From contig NZ_JAAVJD010000035.1 of the NCBI RefSeq assembly GCF_012033735.1, positions 1 to 34,388 of the forward strand: 34,388 nucleotides of DNA, read 5' to 3'. The DNA comes from Streptomyces lonarensis. GTDB lineage: Bacteria; Actinomycetota; Actinomycetes; Streptomycetales; Streptomycetaceae. The position numbers were made by a program, and so were the translations under genes. Every line of letters begins with the position of its first letter. Position 1 is the first letter of the stretch. Below the pieces are notes generated by a model. It saw nothing but the letters and a program-made list of their open reading frames with translations, was not told the DNA's origin and searched no databases. Below are positions 33,638 to 34,388 of the stretch, in pieces.

Positions 33638-34388
33638 TCACCCCCCGGTTGGCGCCGGCCCCGGCCCCTCGCCCGTCAACTCCCGGTACAGCGGACTGCG
33701 CGCGGCGAGTTCGCCGGGCGTCCCGTGCACCACCTCCGCCCCGTCGAGCAGCAGGACCCGGTCGGCGCGGCGTGCCGAGGCCGGCCGGTGCGCGATCACC
33801 ACCAGAGTCCCGGCACGCGCCGCCAGCGCCTTCTCCGCCCTGGCCTCGGCGGCCGCGTCGAGGCGTCCGGTGGCCTCGTCGAGCACGAGCAGCGAGGGCA
33901 CGGCGACGAACGCCCGCGCCAGCACGACGAGCTGGCGTTCCCCCAGCGAGAGGCCGTCCGGCCGCACCGTGGCGTCGAGGCCGCCGACCTCGGCCACCAG
34001 CGCCCGCAGGCCCAGCGCGTCCACCGCCGACGCCACGGCCTCCTCGCCGGCGTCGGGGCGCAGGTACCGCAGGTTCTCCCGCAGCGATCCGGTGAAGACG
34101 TAGGGCTGCTGCGGGAGGAGGACCACCCCGGGCGGGGCGCCGCCGCCGTGCCCCGCCCCGTCCGGCCCCGTCCAGCGGACCGTCCCCGCGTCCGGTGCCC
34201 GGTCACCGGTCAGCAGGGCGGCCAGGGTCGACTTGCCGGTGCCGCTGGGGCCGATCACCGCGAGGTGCTCACCGGGTGCCACCGTGAGGTCCAGCCCGTC
34301 CAGCACCGGCCGTGCGCCGGGCCCGTAGGCGAACCGGACGCCGCGCAGGGCCGCCCCGACCGCACCGGCGCGGCGGCCGGCGCCCGGC
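33638..34388 (-). CDS. ABC exporter ATP-binding region (partial, runs off the window)
   Basis: The frame is open to the right edge, so this is the C-terminal ~250 residues of a longer protein, probably a fused membrane-ATPase exporter half. The visible part begins with LRGVRFAYGPGARPVLDGLD, typical of the start of an exporter nucleotide-binding domain. Walker A is GPSGTGKST, the Q-loop LLPQQPYVFTGSLREN, Walker B LLVLDEATGRLD and the H-loop IAHR. The signature is LSLGERQ instead of LSGGQRQ. The Q-loop followed by FTGSLREN and the ATGRLD D-loop fit exporters of peptides, lipids or drugs. The membrane part lies outside, so the substrate cannot be judged. Confidence 0.9.
   Translation of the reverse strand, partial: PGAGRRAGAVGAALRGVRFAYGPGARPVLDGLDLTVAPGEHLAVIGPSGTGKSTLAALLTGDRAPDAGTVRWTGPDGAGHGGGAPPGVVLLPQQPYVFTGSLRENLRYLRPDAGEEAVASAVDALGLRALVAEVGGLDATVRPDGLSLGERQLVVLARAFVAVPSLLVLDEATGRLDAAAEARAEKALAARAGTLVVIAHRPASARRADRVLLLDGAEVVHGTPGELAARSPLYRELTGEGPGPAPTGG

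Overview
The window is very GC-rich DNA with dense, often overlapping genes, GTG/TTG starts, GTGA and ATGA gene junctions and strong C/G bias at third codon positions. This points to a high-GC actinomycete of the Streptomyces / Nocardiopsaceae type. The genus cannot be fixed from the sequence alone. There are no tRNA or rRNA genes, CRISPR arrays, insertion sequences or phage genes. The window looks chromosomal.

Left part (1-9.3 kb): a DUF3516-type Ski2-like helicase (minus), a DUF457-type membrane hydrolase (plus), an SGNH/GDSL hydrolase (minus), and then a decayed deoxysugar island at 4.55-6.90 kb. The island holds a sugar C-methyltransferase without a credible start or its own stop. It also holds the first ~75 codons of a sugar aminotransferase, broken by a one-base frameshift, joined through a deletion to the C-terminal two thirds of an NDP-hexose 4-ketoreductase. 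A DUF1206 membrane protein, a small unknown membrane protein and a flavodoxin-fold NAD(P)H oxidoreductase follow.

Middle (9.3-21.6 kb): an L-arabinose regulon read right to left. It comprises a ChvE-like sugar-binding lipoprotein, MmsA-like ATPase and MmsB-like permease, a LacI-family regulator, then ribulokinase (araB), ribulose-5-phosphate 4-epimerase (araD) and arabinose isomerase (araA). Two near-identical LacI-type operators, TGTTATCGCTAACA before araB and TGTGAACGCTAACA before the transporter, each overlap a recognisable promoter. This ties the two transcription units to one regulator. Next to them lies a secreted family-9 pectate lyase, preceded by a different LacI-type palindrome. Together the genes suggest use of pectic or arabinan plant polymers: the lyase opens pectin outside the cell, the transporter takes up the released sugar, and AraB/D/A convert L-arabinose to xylulose-5-phosphate.

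Right part (21.7-34.4 kb): a signalling-rich segment. It contains two SpoIIE/RsbU-type PP2C phosphatases (one with two GAF, two PAS and an RsbW-like kinase domain; one in an overlapping pair with a CheY/Rcp1-like receiver), a DinB-like protein, a TauE/SafE transporter and an alpha/beta hydrolase. A complete bacteriophytochrome histidine kinase is divergent from a LuxR-type response regulator with an atypical receiver. The window ends inside an ABC exporter gene whose signature motif is unusual.
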